Part shown: positions 43,272 to 54,320 of the stretch, in pieces
How positions within the stretch are numbered: the stretch's first letter is position 1
How the letters are laid out: every line of letters begins with the position of its first letter
Source: Pyrenula massariospora
Lineage: Eukaryota > Ascomycota > Eurotiomycetes > Pyrenulales > Pyrenulaceae
Assembly (NCBI GenBank): GCA_021030905.1
Contig: JAGFMI010000009.1
Location: 930,001 to 994,000 of the forward strand
Direction: 5' to 3'
DNA: 64,000 nt
Notes under the pieces: generated by a model
Seen by the model: only the letters and a program-made list of their open reading frames with translations
Databases searched by the model: none
What the model was told of the DNA's origin: nothing
Program-made: the position numbers and the translations under genes

Positions 43272-45330
43272 ACATCATACTTGCTGCTGCCAACTGTTGG
43301 ATACATAGGTCACGTTTCCGGCAGAGCCTGTGATCCATATCTCACTGGCTCTTTGTGCCGCACTTGACTGTCCCGCAACTTGGTGCGGCGCAAATCCTCA
43401 GATCTTTGTCTGCAAGGTTGACTCCCTGTTCAAGCAAATGGGGAAATAGCGTAGTATCTTGCAAGTCGAGCCATGCAAGCCACGTATCGAGAAGCAAATC
43501 GGTGAACTTACCGAAGTCTTACATCGGGACGACGTCCTTGCGCAGATCGAAGCTATCCTGATGAGGAGAAACGTAGCTGGCATATGTTAGCGGAAGCTGG
43601 CCGCCAATACGGTCGTGGCTTGGCTGCTGCCGGACTCCGAGAACATGGGGTTGAGATCGCATTGAAGACCTTATGCACGTATAAAATAGCTCAACGCATG
43701 TGGCTAGTGTGAGAGGAACTTGATTGGCGAACGTTACCAGCCATCCTGAATGATCTTTAGACGCCGATTCAAAAGCCAATAGGGATAGCCCTTAATATCA
43801 TAGATTTTCATTGAGCGGTAAAACGCACGATGACCAGTAGGAATCAGAGCTCTAGATGCGGATATTTTCCGACCACTGGCATCGAGCTGGTCGACCTTGT
43901 TTTATTACTAGGACATGCTTGCGGCGTAAAGAAGAAAAGAGATGAATCTTCCCTAGCAGTGAGGGTCTGAGAGCCAAACGTTCCGAAGGTTTGAGGGTTG
44001 TTCAAGCCCGTGCATGTAGTAACGAAACTGTAGGCATCTCAAGAAAATTGAGATGTATGCGGCCATGTTTGGTCATGAGCATCAACAAAACAGTAAACAA
44101 GGCCCAACTGGGCAGACTAGACAACGAGGTAATTTGAAATAAACATGCATACCGCGCGCCCAATGTTACCAAACACCCAAAGTGGCCATTCGAGGCCGAC
44201 TTGTATTGGATACACGTGGCTGGAGGCTCTCTTGTCGTCGTAGAGCACGAATGTTTAGAGCGCGCGCTTTGTCCCGCACCTGGACGAGGATGGTCGACCA
44301 GAGGCGGCCGTCGCGGGCAGGCAAGCAACGCCTCTCAGGAACAGGCAATCAGGCCAGTGCTCCGACCCCAACAGCGGCTCAAAACAAAGCCAGGGTGCCG
44401 CGCGAGAAAGCGACCGCCTGGCCAGCGGCTGATCACGGTTGAATGTTGATTGTTGATTGTTGACTGTGGGGAGAGGACGGTGGCATAAAGCAAGCATCGT
44501 TCCCGGCGAGCTGGAGAAGAAGCTGACCGGAGCAGCTGCCACCTCGCTGTCGTCCTCTTCACTTGTCAGCATCAGGCATCTTACCTGAGCTCTGAACCTC
44601 CAGCTTCCTGCAAGCATTCCTAGTTAGGGAGCTCGATACCTCCCCTCCAGCCCCCTCCGGAGCCTTGGCGGCACATGAGAGCGTCTCGTTGCGCCATTCT
44701 GACGGCAGCGACGATTCAGCACGGGAGCTCGCTGCACCGCCAATCACACGCCGCCAGAGACACGCAGCAAGAGCGACCGTGGAGCGGTGATGAGAAACAG
44801 CTGCAGGAGGCAGTCACGAATCACGCCGCGCACCTGCTCCCGTCCGTTGTGCGCTAGTCCACACCCGGCATAGCGCATCATTTGACGCCGTCGTAACGCC
44901 CCTGCTCCTTCCTGCTTAACGCCTTTCGGATATCGCTGGTGCTTCTATTCCAGGCACTCACTTTCTCCCTCTCCACACGTCTCTCGACGGCTGGCGTCAG
45001 GTGTCGGAACCTCTCAACCTTCGCCCTACGCGCCGCCAGTTGTTCGAGTACCTTACACGCTCTCTACCACCCTCCTACTACCGGTCCGACCAGGGCCAAT
45101 TGAGCTGGTCTCATCCGCCAGAGCTACCGTACCGCCTGCACAACCGCCCCATCTCCACCCGTGCACGAAGCTCCAGAAATACCAACCTCTCCCTCCAGAG
45201 CTCTTTTTCTCTCTCTTCACGGCTCCCTTCACGCTCGACCGTCAGGCGTGACCGTCGCCGGCCTCTGTCAAGAGCTCGTCGTCGCTTGCTCCCAAACAAG
45301 TCAGTCCTTGAGGTCGACGTCACCGCCGCA
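43272..45330. other. Intergenic with short tandem repeat and long leader
   Basis: 2.06 kb. 43355-43780 has fragments on both strands without a recognisable family. A 7-bp tandem repeat lies at 44438-44465. From 45001 the plus strand is open in the same frame as the next gene but contains no ATG, and the region is pyrimidine-rich, as fungal 5' leaders often are. Confidence 0.45.
44438..44465. repeat. Four-unit 7-bp tandem repeat
   Basis: GTTGAAT, GTTGATT, GTTGATT, GTTGACT in a row. Short simple repeat in intergenic DNA; no telomere-like (TTAGGG) character. Confidence 0.8.
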
Positions 45331-45999
45331 ATGCCTTCTACCAAGCCCGTTCTCGCTCCGCTCAAAACGCCCAGCTCTGCTACCTTCCCTTCGGAGATAT
45401 CACTCAAGGGCCCTACTATCAAGCGAGAGGATGATCTGTCAACGCCCATCACCCCTCCTGTGGCCTACACAGACTTTCTAAAGGCTTTGACCCCAGTGGT
45501 CCCGAGTCCTCTGAGCGCGGAACCCCTCGTCTTTTCAGAGAGATCTTCTGGCTCAACCACGCCAACGACTGCTCCCTCCACCTCTAGCAGCTTTCCCGCA
45601 CGTTGCGACAGTGTCAGTACCCCTGCAACAGCGACCTCCGTACAGTCTCCCTCCTTCCTTCACCCTCGGTCGGCATCTCACACCCCGAACTCGCTCCGAC
45701 GTCTGCGCATTCCAGTCTCTCCAGCTTTTGGTCCAGATTCTCCAAGAAGTGGCACATTGAGGTCACCTTTCTCTCCTGCTGACTGGTCGCTCGACTCTGC
45801 TCGCTATTTCGATTACCCCCGATCTGGCAACGTCCGTCCCGTCAGTGTTCGGTCGGTCGTTACCAGAACAGTCGTTTACAAAAGGACACCTTTAGATCCT
45901 GTCCCAAAGGGCAAGAAGAGAAAAATTAGCGAGACCAAAGACACTGAGCCAGAGCCAGTCAAGGCCACACCACCAGCGCCAGCGGCTGCTGTGGCGTAG
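45331..45999 (+). CDS. Small disordered fungal protein of unknown function
   Basis: 222 residues from the ATG at 45331 (MPSTKPVLAPLKTPSSATFP). Conserved-looking parts are PPVAYTDFLKALTPVVPSPL (about 50-69), SGTLRSPFSPADWSLDSARY (about 145-165) and SVRSVVTRTVVYKRTPLDPV followed by PKGKKRK near the end. I recall proteins in other Pezizomycotina with the same YTDFLKAL and VTRTV.YKRTPLDP.PKGK blocks and no known function. The basic PKGKKRK could be a nuclear signal. The rest is Ser/Thr/Pro low complexity. The upstream 330 bases are open in the same frame, but without an ATG and with a compositional bias that fits a leader rather than coding sequence. Confidence 0.68.
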   Translation: MPSTKPVLAPLKTPSSATFPSEISLKGPTIKREDDLSTPITPPVAYTDFLKALTPVVPSPLSAEPLVFSERSSGSTTPTTAPSTSSSFPARCDSVSTPATATSVQSPSFLHPRSASHTPNSLRRLRIPVSPAFGPDSPRSGTLRSPFSPADWSLDSARYFDYPRSGNVRPVSVRSVVTRTVVYKRTPLDPVPKGKKRKISETKDTEPEPVKATPPAPAAAVA

Positions 46000-48091
46000 C
46001 TTCTTGCCTACACTCTGACTTTGTCCTTTGCCGAAACTCTACATCGCCACACCTTTAGCCTCTCAAACATCTCACCGTATTTATCGAAACCTTTCAATCT
46101 CAACTACAGTACCTGACTCTTCCGATCTCGACGCCCGATCTACCCAAGGACACCTCTACCTCAACCATTCGATCTTCCACTTACCTCCATCCATCTCTAA
46201 CCTCAACCACCCAACCCCGACGCGACATGACGACGCGATATGAGATAATCCGGAGTTTTATACGTAGATAACGTTGGAAAATCTGGATTCTGGACTCTCT
46301 GGCATGTCTCTTTCCTTTGTTTTATCTGTCAATGACAGCGAGGGCGCATGGGATTCATTTGGAAAGCGCAATCAATACAGTCAAACGATCTGATCTGACG
46401 TGGCTTGCACATTCTGCGTCTGCTACCTGGTGGGGGGCAATCACGGTACGATACGCTACGGCTGATGATTATCGCTCAGCTTGCTGGACTACCTGAGCGG
46501 GAGAGAAAGAAAAACCAAGATGGGATTTATGCCCAACGAAGCAAAGCAACATGGGCATTTTCGCATCTGCCATGGCCTAGCTAGTATCTTTCATCCACCC
46601 GTGCCTAGCTTAGGTAGCTCGCCAGCCAATCAGACAATGCACATACCGATTTCAGCCTTTAGATCCTGAACCACGACCCCCATGCATGTATCAGTGTCAT
46701 ATCTGTCCCAGCTAGGTACCTTGCAAACTTTCTACGTAGGCTCTGATCGTGCCGTCTGAGAGTGTGTGGCCGCACTACTATGCTACATGGTAAGTGTGAA
46801 ACCGTGTGATTGGCCCCGACCGACGAGACTTAAGCGCCCAGGCTATATTTAGTGTCCGCGGCCGGTGTGGTCAGGGCGCTTAGATGCATGCGGGGTGCAG
46901 AGTGTAGGTGAGGTCACGGCCTTACTGGGATGCCGGTGTTGGTGGGGTACTTTTGCGCTGAGCTGGAAGAGGTGATTTATGCGAACCTTGGGGTTTGAAA
47001 AAATGAGGATGTAGGTATGGGCATACACCCACGGCATTGACGACGCTGCGGGTCGTGTAGGGCTGCTGTCAAAACGTGACAAGCTGGGCCGCCGCAGGCC
47101 AATCGGGAGCCTGATGGTCAAGATGCGCGGAGAGAGAGGAGATCTTGCGTAATGGCCATCCCCTTGGCCGCGTCGTTCATGAGTTCTGATTTCTGGTTCC
47201 GGTGGGGTGGTGAGGCTGCCGATAGGTGTGGATGCGGGAGAGGGTTTGTCGTGGTCTTGGAGCGTTATTGGTGGTGTGGTGGTGGAGGATGATGACGTGC
47301 AGGGGCTTGGGAGGGGAAAAAGAGGTGATTGGGGGGAAGGGACGGGTAGGGGAACTCGGGAGTGGACGGGGTGACGGGCTGGCGGTAAGAGGAGGGGGGA
47401 GGGGGGAGGGTACGAGGGGCCTTATCGGAGGGTTCGGGAGGGGTGTGGGAATGGTTGTGGATCTGGGGGTTGTGGATGCTAGGCTGAGATGTTGAAGTGT
47501 CATGGGACTGTGAAAAGTACCTAGATCAGGCAGAAAGATAGATATCGAGTCTTGCATGTGAGAGGGGGTTTTGTTTGAGCTGATATGAGGGAAGGTACGC
47601 GGGCGAAGGTCTCAAGGTGTTGGGGTCTTTCGCCCTGGCCATCTTCCACCAAGACGTTCGGGCTCGCGTCGTGGATAATGTCGAGAATAAATTGACTAGG
47701 GCGGCTGTAGTGAACCAATTGGAATCGTGAAATCGCTCTTGATTTTATTTCGTATGAGATCAGTGACGATCCAACGTCCTGGCGTGTTCTGCGCCTGCAG
47801 CCATTCTCGTGGTTCGCATGCTGTGCCACACGGACTGTGGCGGTGCAAGCATTCGGGTCCTCGAAGCATCGTAGCTTCCAAATCAGGCGGCCCTCAGGCG
47901 CTCACAGCCAAATCACTTGTTGTTTTCGCCTGGTGCTGATGAGTGGACAATCCTCGTAGAAAGAAACTCATAATGTACCTTAGTCCGACGTCCATCTCTT
48001 CATTTCTCCTTATCATCTCCTCCTACTACTTATCTACTATTGCACCGACCTTCTCATCCAAATCCCTACCCTAACCCAACACCTTCCAGCG
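46000..48091. other. Intergenic, no gene recognised
   Basis: 2.09 kb between two plus-strand genes. A G-rich plus-strand zone (about 47270-47460) gives Pro/Thr-rich and Gly/Arg-rich frames on the two strands; these are compositional artefacts. Nothing else is recognised. Confidence 0.45.
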
Positions 48092-48635
48092 ATGGCCACT
48101 CCCACCCCAGCCAAAATCTGCAAGCCCCCCCAGCCCCCCTCCATCCCACCCAACACCAAATCCATCTTCCTCGCCGGCAGCATCGAAATGGGTCTCGCCC
48201 CGGACTGGCAAAACACCCTCACCAGCTCCCTCGCCCACCTCCCCATCGCCATCCTCAACCCCCGCCGTGAGGACTGGGACTCCTCCTGGAGACAGGACAT
48301 CTCGGACTCGAACTTCCGCACCCAGGTCGAGTGGGAGCTGGACGGGCTCGAGCGCGCCGACGTCGTGGCCATGTATCTGGATCCGCTGACCAAGGCGCCG
48401 ATTAGTTTAATGGAGTTGGGGTTGGTGTCGAGGAAGAAGGGGGTGGTGGTTTGTTGTCCCGAGGGGTATTGGCGGAGGGGGAATGTGAGTTTGATCTGGT
48501 GGGAGATGGGGTTTGTAGGGTAGCTGCTGACAAGGTGTTTAGGTGCAGGTTGTTTGTAAGAGATATGGGGTGGAGCTTGTTGGGTCGCTGGAGGAACTGG
48601 AGGAGAGGCTTAAGGAGCTTTTAAAGGGGGACTGA
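48092..48635 (+). CDS. Nucleoside 2-deoxyribosyltransferase-like protein
   Basis: Two exons, 48092-48484 and 48543-48635, with a 58-nt intron (GTGAGT...TAG) give 161 residues. The family transfers or hydrolyses 2-deoxyribosyl groups on nucleosides. The fold landmarks are present: SIFLAGSIEMG (about 24-34), the phosphate/nucleoside-binding first loop; ILNPRREDWDSSWRQD (about 54-69); QVEWELDGLERADVVAMYLD (about 78-97); and SLMELGLVSRKKGVVVCCPE, where Glu109 is the expected catalytic nucleophile. YWRRGN then continues across the intron into VQVVCKRYG. The short Leu/Glu tail (LEELEERLKELL) forms a last helix. Length and motif order are complete. The N-terminal 20 residues are Pro-rich. Fungal members of this type have no established physiological role that I know of. 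Confidence 0.82.
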
Positions 48636-49040
48636 GGGAAATCGTGTTGTGGAGTATTTCAAACGTTTGGAATTGGAACAGCCGACCACCAGAAGTTTTT
48701 TTGACGATGGGCGATTGAATGTATGGCAGGTCTTGGGAGTCGCGGCGCTAGGCTGGGATGGCTATGATCGTACGCTAGATTTTTGAGTGTTCCGCTGTAT
48801 ATTCAGCATCATATTGAAGGCGAAGTGCATGGTGAAGTTGATCTGTGGTGTTCCTTGTAAAGTGTCGGAGCGTGAAGAACTTCTCTGTCTGGTTACGCCA
48901 GCATCATTGTGGTGACAATCGAAATTAGAGTCTATGCTTTCGTGGATGCCCGATTCTGGGATCATTGGTCTTTCACTAGATAATGATTCGGCTTCATGGG
49001 AGCTAGAAACTTGCTACTGAGGACTGCTGTAGAAATCAAA
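48636..49040. other. Intergenic between convergent genes
   Basis: 405 bp between two facing stop codons. Nothing is recognised. Confidence 0.45.
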
Positions 49041-50906
49041 TTACAAATGCGGGATCCATTCTGTCCAATCTGGGGTCCGGTACACGTCAACTGGCAGGTT
49101 GCGAATGCTTGCAAAAGCTTCCGCTACAATATATAGCCTGGCGGGAATGTACAGTAGCCCGCAAATGAGAGCCGGAATACTCAAAGAGATCGCCGTCACA
49201 AGGAGCAACACAAGCAAAAAGAACATGGCCCAAGATTCCTCCAGCTTCTCGAAACAGTACCGAACGAAACTTTTCACCAAGTATGAGCTGCCATCTCTCC
49301 TATTTACAACAAGCTTGAAGCCCAGCCGGTAAGGGAGTCTATCAGCCATGATGCAAAGGCCGACGACTGTACCGGACACTGCGATAAGACTCGCGCATGA
49401 GCACCAAAGGTACCACTCAGCCTTTGTTGGAAAGTGGCATGTCCATGCCGAAAGATGCAACCCGCCATAGAGGCCGGTTACAATAGCAATGATCATCCAT
49501 GGAAGTTCGTGGAAATCGGAGAGCAGACCGCTTGAATGCGGCCAGTTTGGTACCTCGGAGACGACGTAGTGGGCGGAGCTTTCTTTAATCATGGAGGCGC
49601 AGTGAAGGTCAAGATCAAGGCTAGCCTCAATAGAGTCTTCTCGATGTGCCTCATAGTATCTCGATAAAAGCCGCCAGCGCTCTTCGCGGTAGCGATCGAG
49701 GGATACGTATAACTTTGTCGCATTTCTTGGCAGAATCTCCTCTCCAGCTGTATCAGACTCTCCTTTATTCTTCTTTTCAAGCCTTTTATATGCTCTTTCA
49801 TATCCAAACCATGGCCCAATATTCGTCCCGCTGAGGACATCGCCGTCGCGAAAAGACTTGCCTTCCCACACATGATGCAAGGGCGATTTATTAGCTTGGT
49901 CGAAAATTAGCTTTAGCAGCGGTGGCAGCCAGGATGACAACAAAACGTACCGCCAGGTGGATAGTATTGAACACCTTTTATCTCCCGGGCTACTCCTTGA
50001 TGAGTTCGGCTAAGATTACTACACATGAACATGTAGGCAGTGAGTTCGCGCTTATTTTTGACAGGGATCGTGATGGTTCCCCGAACATCTTGAGGCTTCT
50101 GCAGCCAGAAGAGATACATGACCAGCGCGCAAAGTACGTGACCCAAGGTATTGATCTCCAGCAGAGTCAAAGGCAAGTGAGCAGCAGCCCGGCCTGCGCA
50201 TTGAACAATCATGTACCCAGCTTGGAGACATACTAGGAATTTAGCCAGTCCATCAGCTTTGCTTCGGTCTTTAATGGAATCCACAGAGATTTGAGGGATG
50301 TCGAAACCTTCCTTGGCAAGTAACATAACGCCGCGCGCAGTAAGGGTTAATTTGGGACTATTTTCGATGAATTCTGGATTCTCCTTGTCGCTAGTGTCGA
50401 TGACAAAACCGCCCATGCCAGCATAAAAGCTGTGTACCATCGTCCAAGCCGAACTCTCCGTTGACTTGCGGTTCTTAGAATCGGTCTGTTTTGGTTAGCG
50501 CAAGACAAATACTATTATACAGTCGGCAGACCTTTTTAATTGAATTATTCATTCCTTTCGTCATGAGTCTAGCAGAGCTCCACTGTCTCCAAGCTGTGTA
50601 TACCACCAGCTCCGGGGCGAGAATTCCGATCATTACCCATCGTGTCCGTCTCAGGCCGTAGTTGCGTCGTATGTGTTGAAGCTTCGACCTAGGGATTTGA
50701 GATTCCCCAGGGATGTTAAGATGGACTGCTGTCCAGACGCAAAGTGACAAGGTAATTAGACAATTGAGAAGAAGGCCAAATGTGCCTCTGATATTAGGTT
50801 GCCTAGCCCATGATGTGTAGACTTTTTCCCCGGGTGTGGATACGAGCGGAGCGGAAGAAGCTCTGCAATTGAGAAGCGTCACGACGAGCAAAATCAACAA
50901 GGCCAT
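49041..50906 (-). CDS. Fungal multi-exon membrane protein of unknown function
   Basis: Three exons, 50906-50532, 50485-49951 and 49894-49041, with introns of 46 and 56 nt, splice in frame to 587 residues. The layout matches a large group of uncharacterised filamentous-fungal membrane proteins. It opens with a hydrophobic leader (MALLILLVVTLLNC), then RQPNIRGTFGLLLNCLITLS with LCVWTAVHLNIP. Next are the arginine-rich RRTRWVMIGILAPELVVYTA with WRQWSSAR, AWTMVHSFYAGMGGFVIDTS, KDRSKADGLAKFLVCLQAGY, and LPLTLLEINTLGHVLCALVM with YLFWLQKPQDV. The third exon adds four more helices (WMIIAIVTGLYGGLHL, YLWCSCASLIAVSGTVVGLC, AMFFLLVLLLVTAISLSIPA, LYIPARLYIVAEAF). The first donor (GTCTGC) is weak. Function, topology and partners are unknown. 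Confidence 0.75.
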
Positions 50907-51827
50907 CGTTACACAAACGCCGCAAACAGCAAAACCCAGATGATACCGAAAGAGACACAGGAAATGCAGTATTAAATAGAAAGAGGGAATTTGTTCGTCA
51001 CATATGCATGTTTGCGCTCGCCAGCACAGCCCCAGTTTGGCACACCATTGCCGCTAGGTTGCTCTGGAGGCGTTTTTGGGCGGCCATCCAGCTCCAAAAT
51101 CGCAGGCTCCAGGCGTGGCTCACCAAACCTTAGTAAGGGGGTCGTGGTACGTCAGCGACGCCATCATCGCAGCCTCAAGGACTAGATAGATCTACACTCA
51201 ATGTTATCTTCCATCGCCGCAGCGAAGCCCAGGAGCGGTGGATCGCACGAAGAATATGCGTGATCCGGTGCTGGGTGTCAGAAGTCATGGCGCGTCCCGT
51301 GTACGCCGGGCGGGGGCTGTTGCTGGAAGGTAGATGCGCTACGACTTCTAACACCTCACCTCAATTGGAGATTAGAGCAGCAGACGAGCTCGGTGTGAGG
51401 ATGTAGAGAAACTTCGGTCTTTAGGGATCCACATGGGGTTTTTCGTTGATCTCAAGGCATACATCACTCGTTGGCAAGAAAATAGTGCTCCGCCTCATCC
51501 CGCGTCATAAATTCCCCACGGCATAAAGACTTTGTTTCCTATTTCGATCAAGCAAATTTAACGTGTCACTTTTCCACTGAAACCACCCAATCTTGATGTA
51601 CCTCTTTCCTCAACCTGGCTGTCATTTTGACGTAGGTCTTTTTCCACGTTACGGCGCTTCGAACTTCAATTAGCCTCATTGAAGACTTGAAATATCATAG
51701 AAAACACGACATTTTGATTGCAATACAAACATCTCCTAGGACGCATATCAACTCCGTTCACATGCTTCAATATCCCACACCAGGATGTAGTTAACAAAGG
51801 AAATGCTATGCACGAGGTGCCAAATCA
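50907..51827. other. Intergenic
   Basis: 921 bp with the promoter of the minus-strand membrane-protein gene and the 3' end of the next minus-strand gene. Nothing is recognised. Confidence 0.4.
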
Positions 51828-54320
51828 TCACGCCTCAATGTCCATGCCTTCACTTGGTAACAGATCCTCGCTCTCATCATCTCGCTCAAAGTCGTCTTCG
51901 CTTAGATCACTCAGTGCGATCCCACTGTCCCTATTGGCCCTTGTCTGCTTGACCCGCCCCTCCCTCTTCCCTTCCACTCCTCTGCCAACCTCCACATCAA
52001 CGAAACGTACCAAGCTTACTGGAGTCATTGGCGCGCTTGATCCGCCGGCGTCGCTGCTCATTGCCGCATTTTCCCTCTCGTCTTCGATCTCCGAATTGGC
52101 CTTTCGGATCTTTGACTGTCGAATCAGGGACCGTGAGCTCTCATGCATCTTCGCCACGCCGCGAACCAGAGCGGACTCCATAGCTTTCACCGCCGAAGCC
52201 TCCAAGCCCTCGATATCAGCTTGCGCTTGCTCAAGTTCAGCCTCTCGGCGACTCTCAAGCCTGCTCTTAATGATAGCGAGCTTCTTGACTTCAGCGTTGG
52301 CGCTGTCAAGGGCTGTACTGAGTTGGGAGATCCGAGCGTTAAGAGACCCAAGCTGCTGACTGTGCTGCTCCATGAGGTTCGAGTTCTGGTCAGCTAATCT
52401 TGAGTTCTCCTCGTCCTTCTCAGAGTTTAAAGTCTGCATCTGGAGTTGAAGATCCATAGTTGTGCGCTCAGCGTCTTCAAATCCTGCTTGCAACTCTTTG
52501 ATACGTTGAAGTCGAGCAACAGCTTCCTGCTCGGCCGCACGACGCCCTTTCTCTTCGGCAGCCACTTTGCATTCTAGGTCCGCTATCGCTTCGTCCATAG
52601 TAGCCTGAAGTACTTCCTTCGCTGCATCATCCTGTGATGACCGCTCTGCCTCAAGATTCGTAACAAGCTGCTCCAGGCGAGCAACGTCACCACGGTATTT
52701 ATCAAGAGCGCTAATGAGGCTATTGATGGTCCTTTCCTTTTCATGATCCTCTTTCTCCATGCCTTGCATCTTCATTCTCAGCCCCAACATTTCTTCAGCG
52801 CTCTGGTCAAGTGAGGTCTCTAGGTCCTTGATCTTCTCCCTAGCTTTGTCGCCGCTCACGAGGCTATGTTCGAAATTCCCTCTCAGAGTGTGTTGCTGCT
52901 CGTACATGCTCTTCAGCTCCGCTTCTCGGTCCTGCACCCTCGCAAGAAGTCCTTTGATCTTCTTAACTAGCTCTTTGAGCAGCAGGCCATTCTCGAATGC
53001 AGGCACCGTCTCGCCAGGGATGGCGCGCTCCAGCTCTAATCGGGCAGTCCGAAATTGAGCTTCGATCTCAGACATGATAGCATCAGGGCCTTCTCCAGGA
53101 AAGCCGAGAGCCTTGAGCTCCACAGAGAAGGTATGCAAGGCGAGCTCAGCGTCTTCGGCGCGAGCCTTTGATGCTGCAAGTGTCCGGGAGAGATTCTGGA
53201 CAAACTCTGCCGGCGGGGAGGGAAGTGAAGTGGAGGAAAAAGAATTGTTCTGTCGCCGCGAAGGCGTGTCAGCGAAATCTATGCCCTGGGCCGTCGAAAA
53301 CGATGGGTTGTTGTGCATGTCACGAAAGAGGACCCGCTTTTCATGTTTTGCAGACTCCAGGTCCAACGCCATAGCCAGTAGCTCTGCGTCGGCTGCTGGA
53401 TCAGAGAGATTGGCGGATGTGCTTGCATCGGTGGTCGCGTTCTCGCGGTGGAAGTCTATGCTAGATGCAACGCGAGAAGGGAATGAGTCTTGGTCGATTA
53501 AGATGGTTGCACCATCGTCATCTTCAGCCTCAGGTGCCGAAGCGCCCGAAGGTTGAGGTATGTCATCCCATTCTATGCGCCCAAGGTTTGTATCCGCGGA
53601 GGGCGACTGAGCCCTTGTCATACTCTCCTTTAACCTGCTCAACTCTTCCTCGATCTCAGTTGGTCGCCCATGATCTTTTCGTTGTTCGTCCCGGATACTT
53701 CTGCTTCTTAATGTCTCGAATTCTTTTCTCAGCTTTCCAAGAGTGTCTTCTTTCTCTTGCAATTGCTTTTCCAACCTTATTCTGCTCTTCCATTCTTCCT
53801 CGATCTTGTTTTGTTCCTCGCTCAAGCCATCGCGCTTAATGCGTCGTTTGATTCGGTCATCAATCACCTGTCTCAGAGGGGTAAACTGGAGAGTGTTTGT
53901 TGGAGGATAAGGATATGGGGAGCCCAAGGGAGCCGAGTGTCGACGTTTTGGTGTGTTTAGGGAGGTACGACGGACAGCGGGGGTGAGGCCGGTAGAGTTA
54001 CTACCTGCACCGGGGTCGGAGAATCGAACTCGTTTTTTGGATCGAGGCTTGGATGGAGTCTTGGAAACACGAACGGTATTAGAGCTAACAGTGTGCTGGG
54101 CCTTGTCAGGAGCAGCTACAATATTGCTACTTCGATGTGTTCGGCGGAGAGCGATGGGGACATCGAGGTCATCCATATTGCCGTCGCTGGTTTGACCCAC
54201 GAGCGAGGTTGAACAGACACTTTGCTGCTGGTTAGATAGCCAAGTGCTGTACCGGTCAAGAATCGCTCTTCGATCGCGATCCCAAGCATTAGCTTTCTCA
54301 AGTCTTGTAATAGGTGGCAT
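51828..54320 (-). CDS. Long coiled-coil protein of unknown function
   Basis: I start at the ATG at 54320 (830 residues, MPPITRLEKANAWDRDRRAI). The frame is open a little further but only from non-ATG codons. After about 90 residues comes a basic block, TPSKPRSKKRVRFSDPG, that could bind DNA or be a nuclear signal, then TPAVRRTSLNTPKRRHS. Heptad-rich coiled coil runs from about 160 to 240 (EEQNKIEEEWKSRIRLEKQL) and again from about 370 to 720 (EIEAQFRTARLELERAI, LQDREAELKSMYEQQ-like, RLEQLVTNLEAERSSQDDAA). A C-terminal acidic Ser-rich stretch ends DDESEDLLPSEGMDIEA. A segment near 290-330 (RIEWDDIPQPSGASAPEAED) is disordered. Such layouts occur in spindle-pole, kinetochore and septation proteins, but I see no diagnostic domain and make no assignment. 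Confidence 0.75.
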   Translation of the reverse strand: MPPITRLEKANAWDRDRRAILDRYSTWLSNQQQSVCSTSLVGQTSDGNMDDLDVPIALRRTHRSSNIVAAPDKAQHTVSSNTVRVSKTPSKPRSKKRVRFSDPGAGSNSTGLTPAVRRTSLNTPKRRHSAPLGSPYPYPPTNTLQFTPLRQVIDDRIKRRIKRDGLSEEQNKIEEEWKSRIRLEKQLQEKEDTLGKLRKEFETLRSRSIRDEQRKDHGRPTEIEEELSRLKESMTRAQSPSADTNLGRIEWDDIPQPSGASAPEAEDDDGATILIDQDSFPSRVASSIDFHRENATTDASTSANLSDPAADAELLAMALDLESAKHEKRVLFRDMHNNPSFSTAQGIDFADTPSRRQNNSFSSTSLPSPPAEFVQNLSRTLAASKARAEDAELALHTFSVELKALGFPGEGPDAIMSEIEAQFRTARLELERAIPGETVPAFENGLLLKELVKKIKGLLARVQDREAELKSMYEQQHTLRGNFEHSLVSGDKAREKIKDLETSLDQSAEEMLGLRMKMQGMEKEDHEKERTINSLISALDKYRGDVARLEQLVTNLEAERSSQDDAAKEVLQATMDEAIADLECKVAAEEKGRRAAEQEAVARLQRIKELQAGFEDAERTTMDLQLQMQTLNSEKDEENSRLADQNSNLMEQHSQQLGSLNARISQLSTALDSANAEVKKLAIIKSRLESRREAELEQAQADIEGLEASAVKAMESALVRGVAKMHESSRSLIRQSKIRKANSEIEDERENAAMSSDAGGSSAPMTPVSLVRFVDVEVGRGVEGKREGRVKQTRANRDSGIALSDLSEDDFERDDESEDLLPSEGMDIEA

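Noticed and set aside
43355-43780. Possible degenerate STAND-type N-terminal fragment
   Set aside because: Resemblance was vague, with many stops in every frame; not supportable.
44182-44617. Arg/Pro-rich frames on both strands
   Set aside because: Compositional shadows in intergenic DNA without family resemblance.
47177-47557. Minus-strand Pro/Thr/His-rich frame
   Set aside because: Composition follows from a G-rich plus-strand tract; no conserved pattern.
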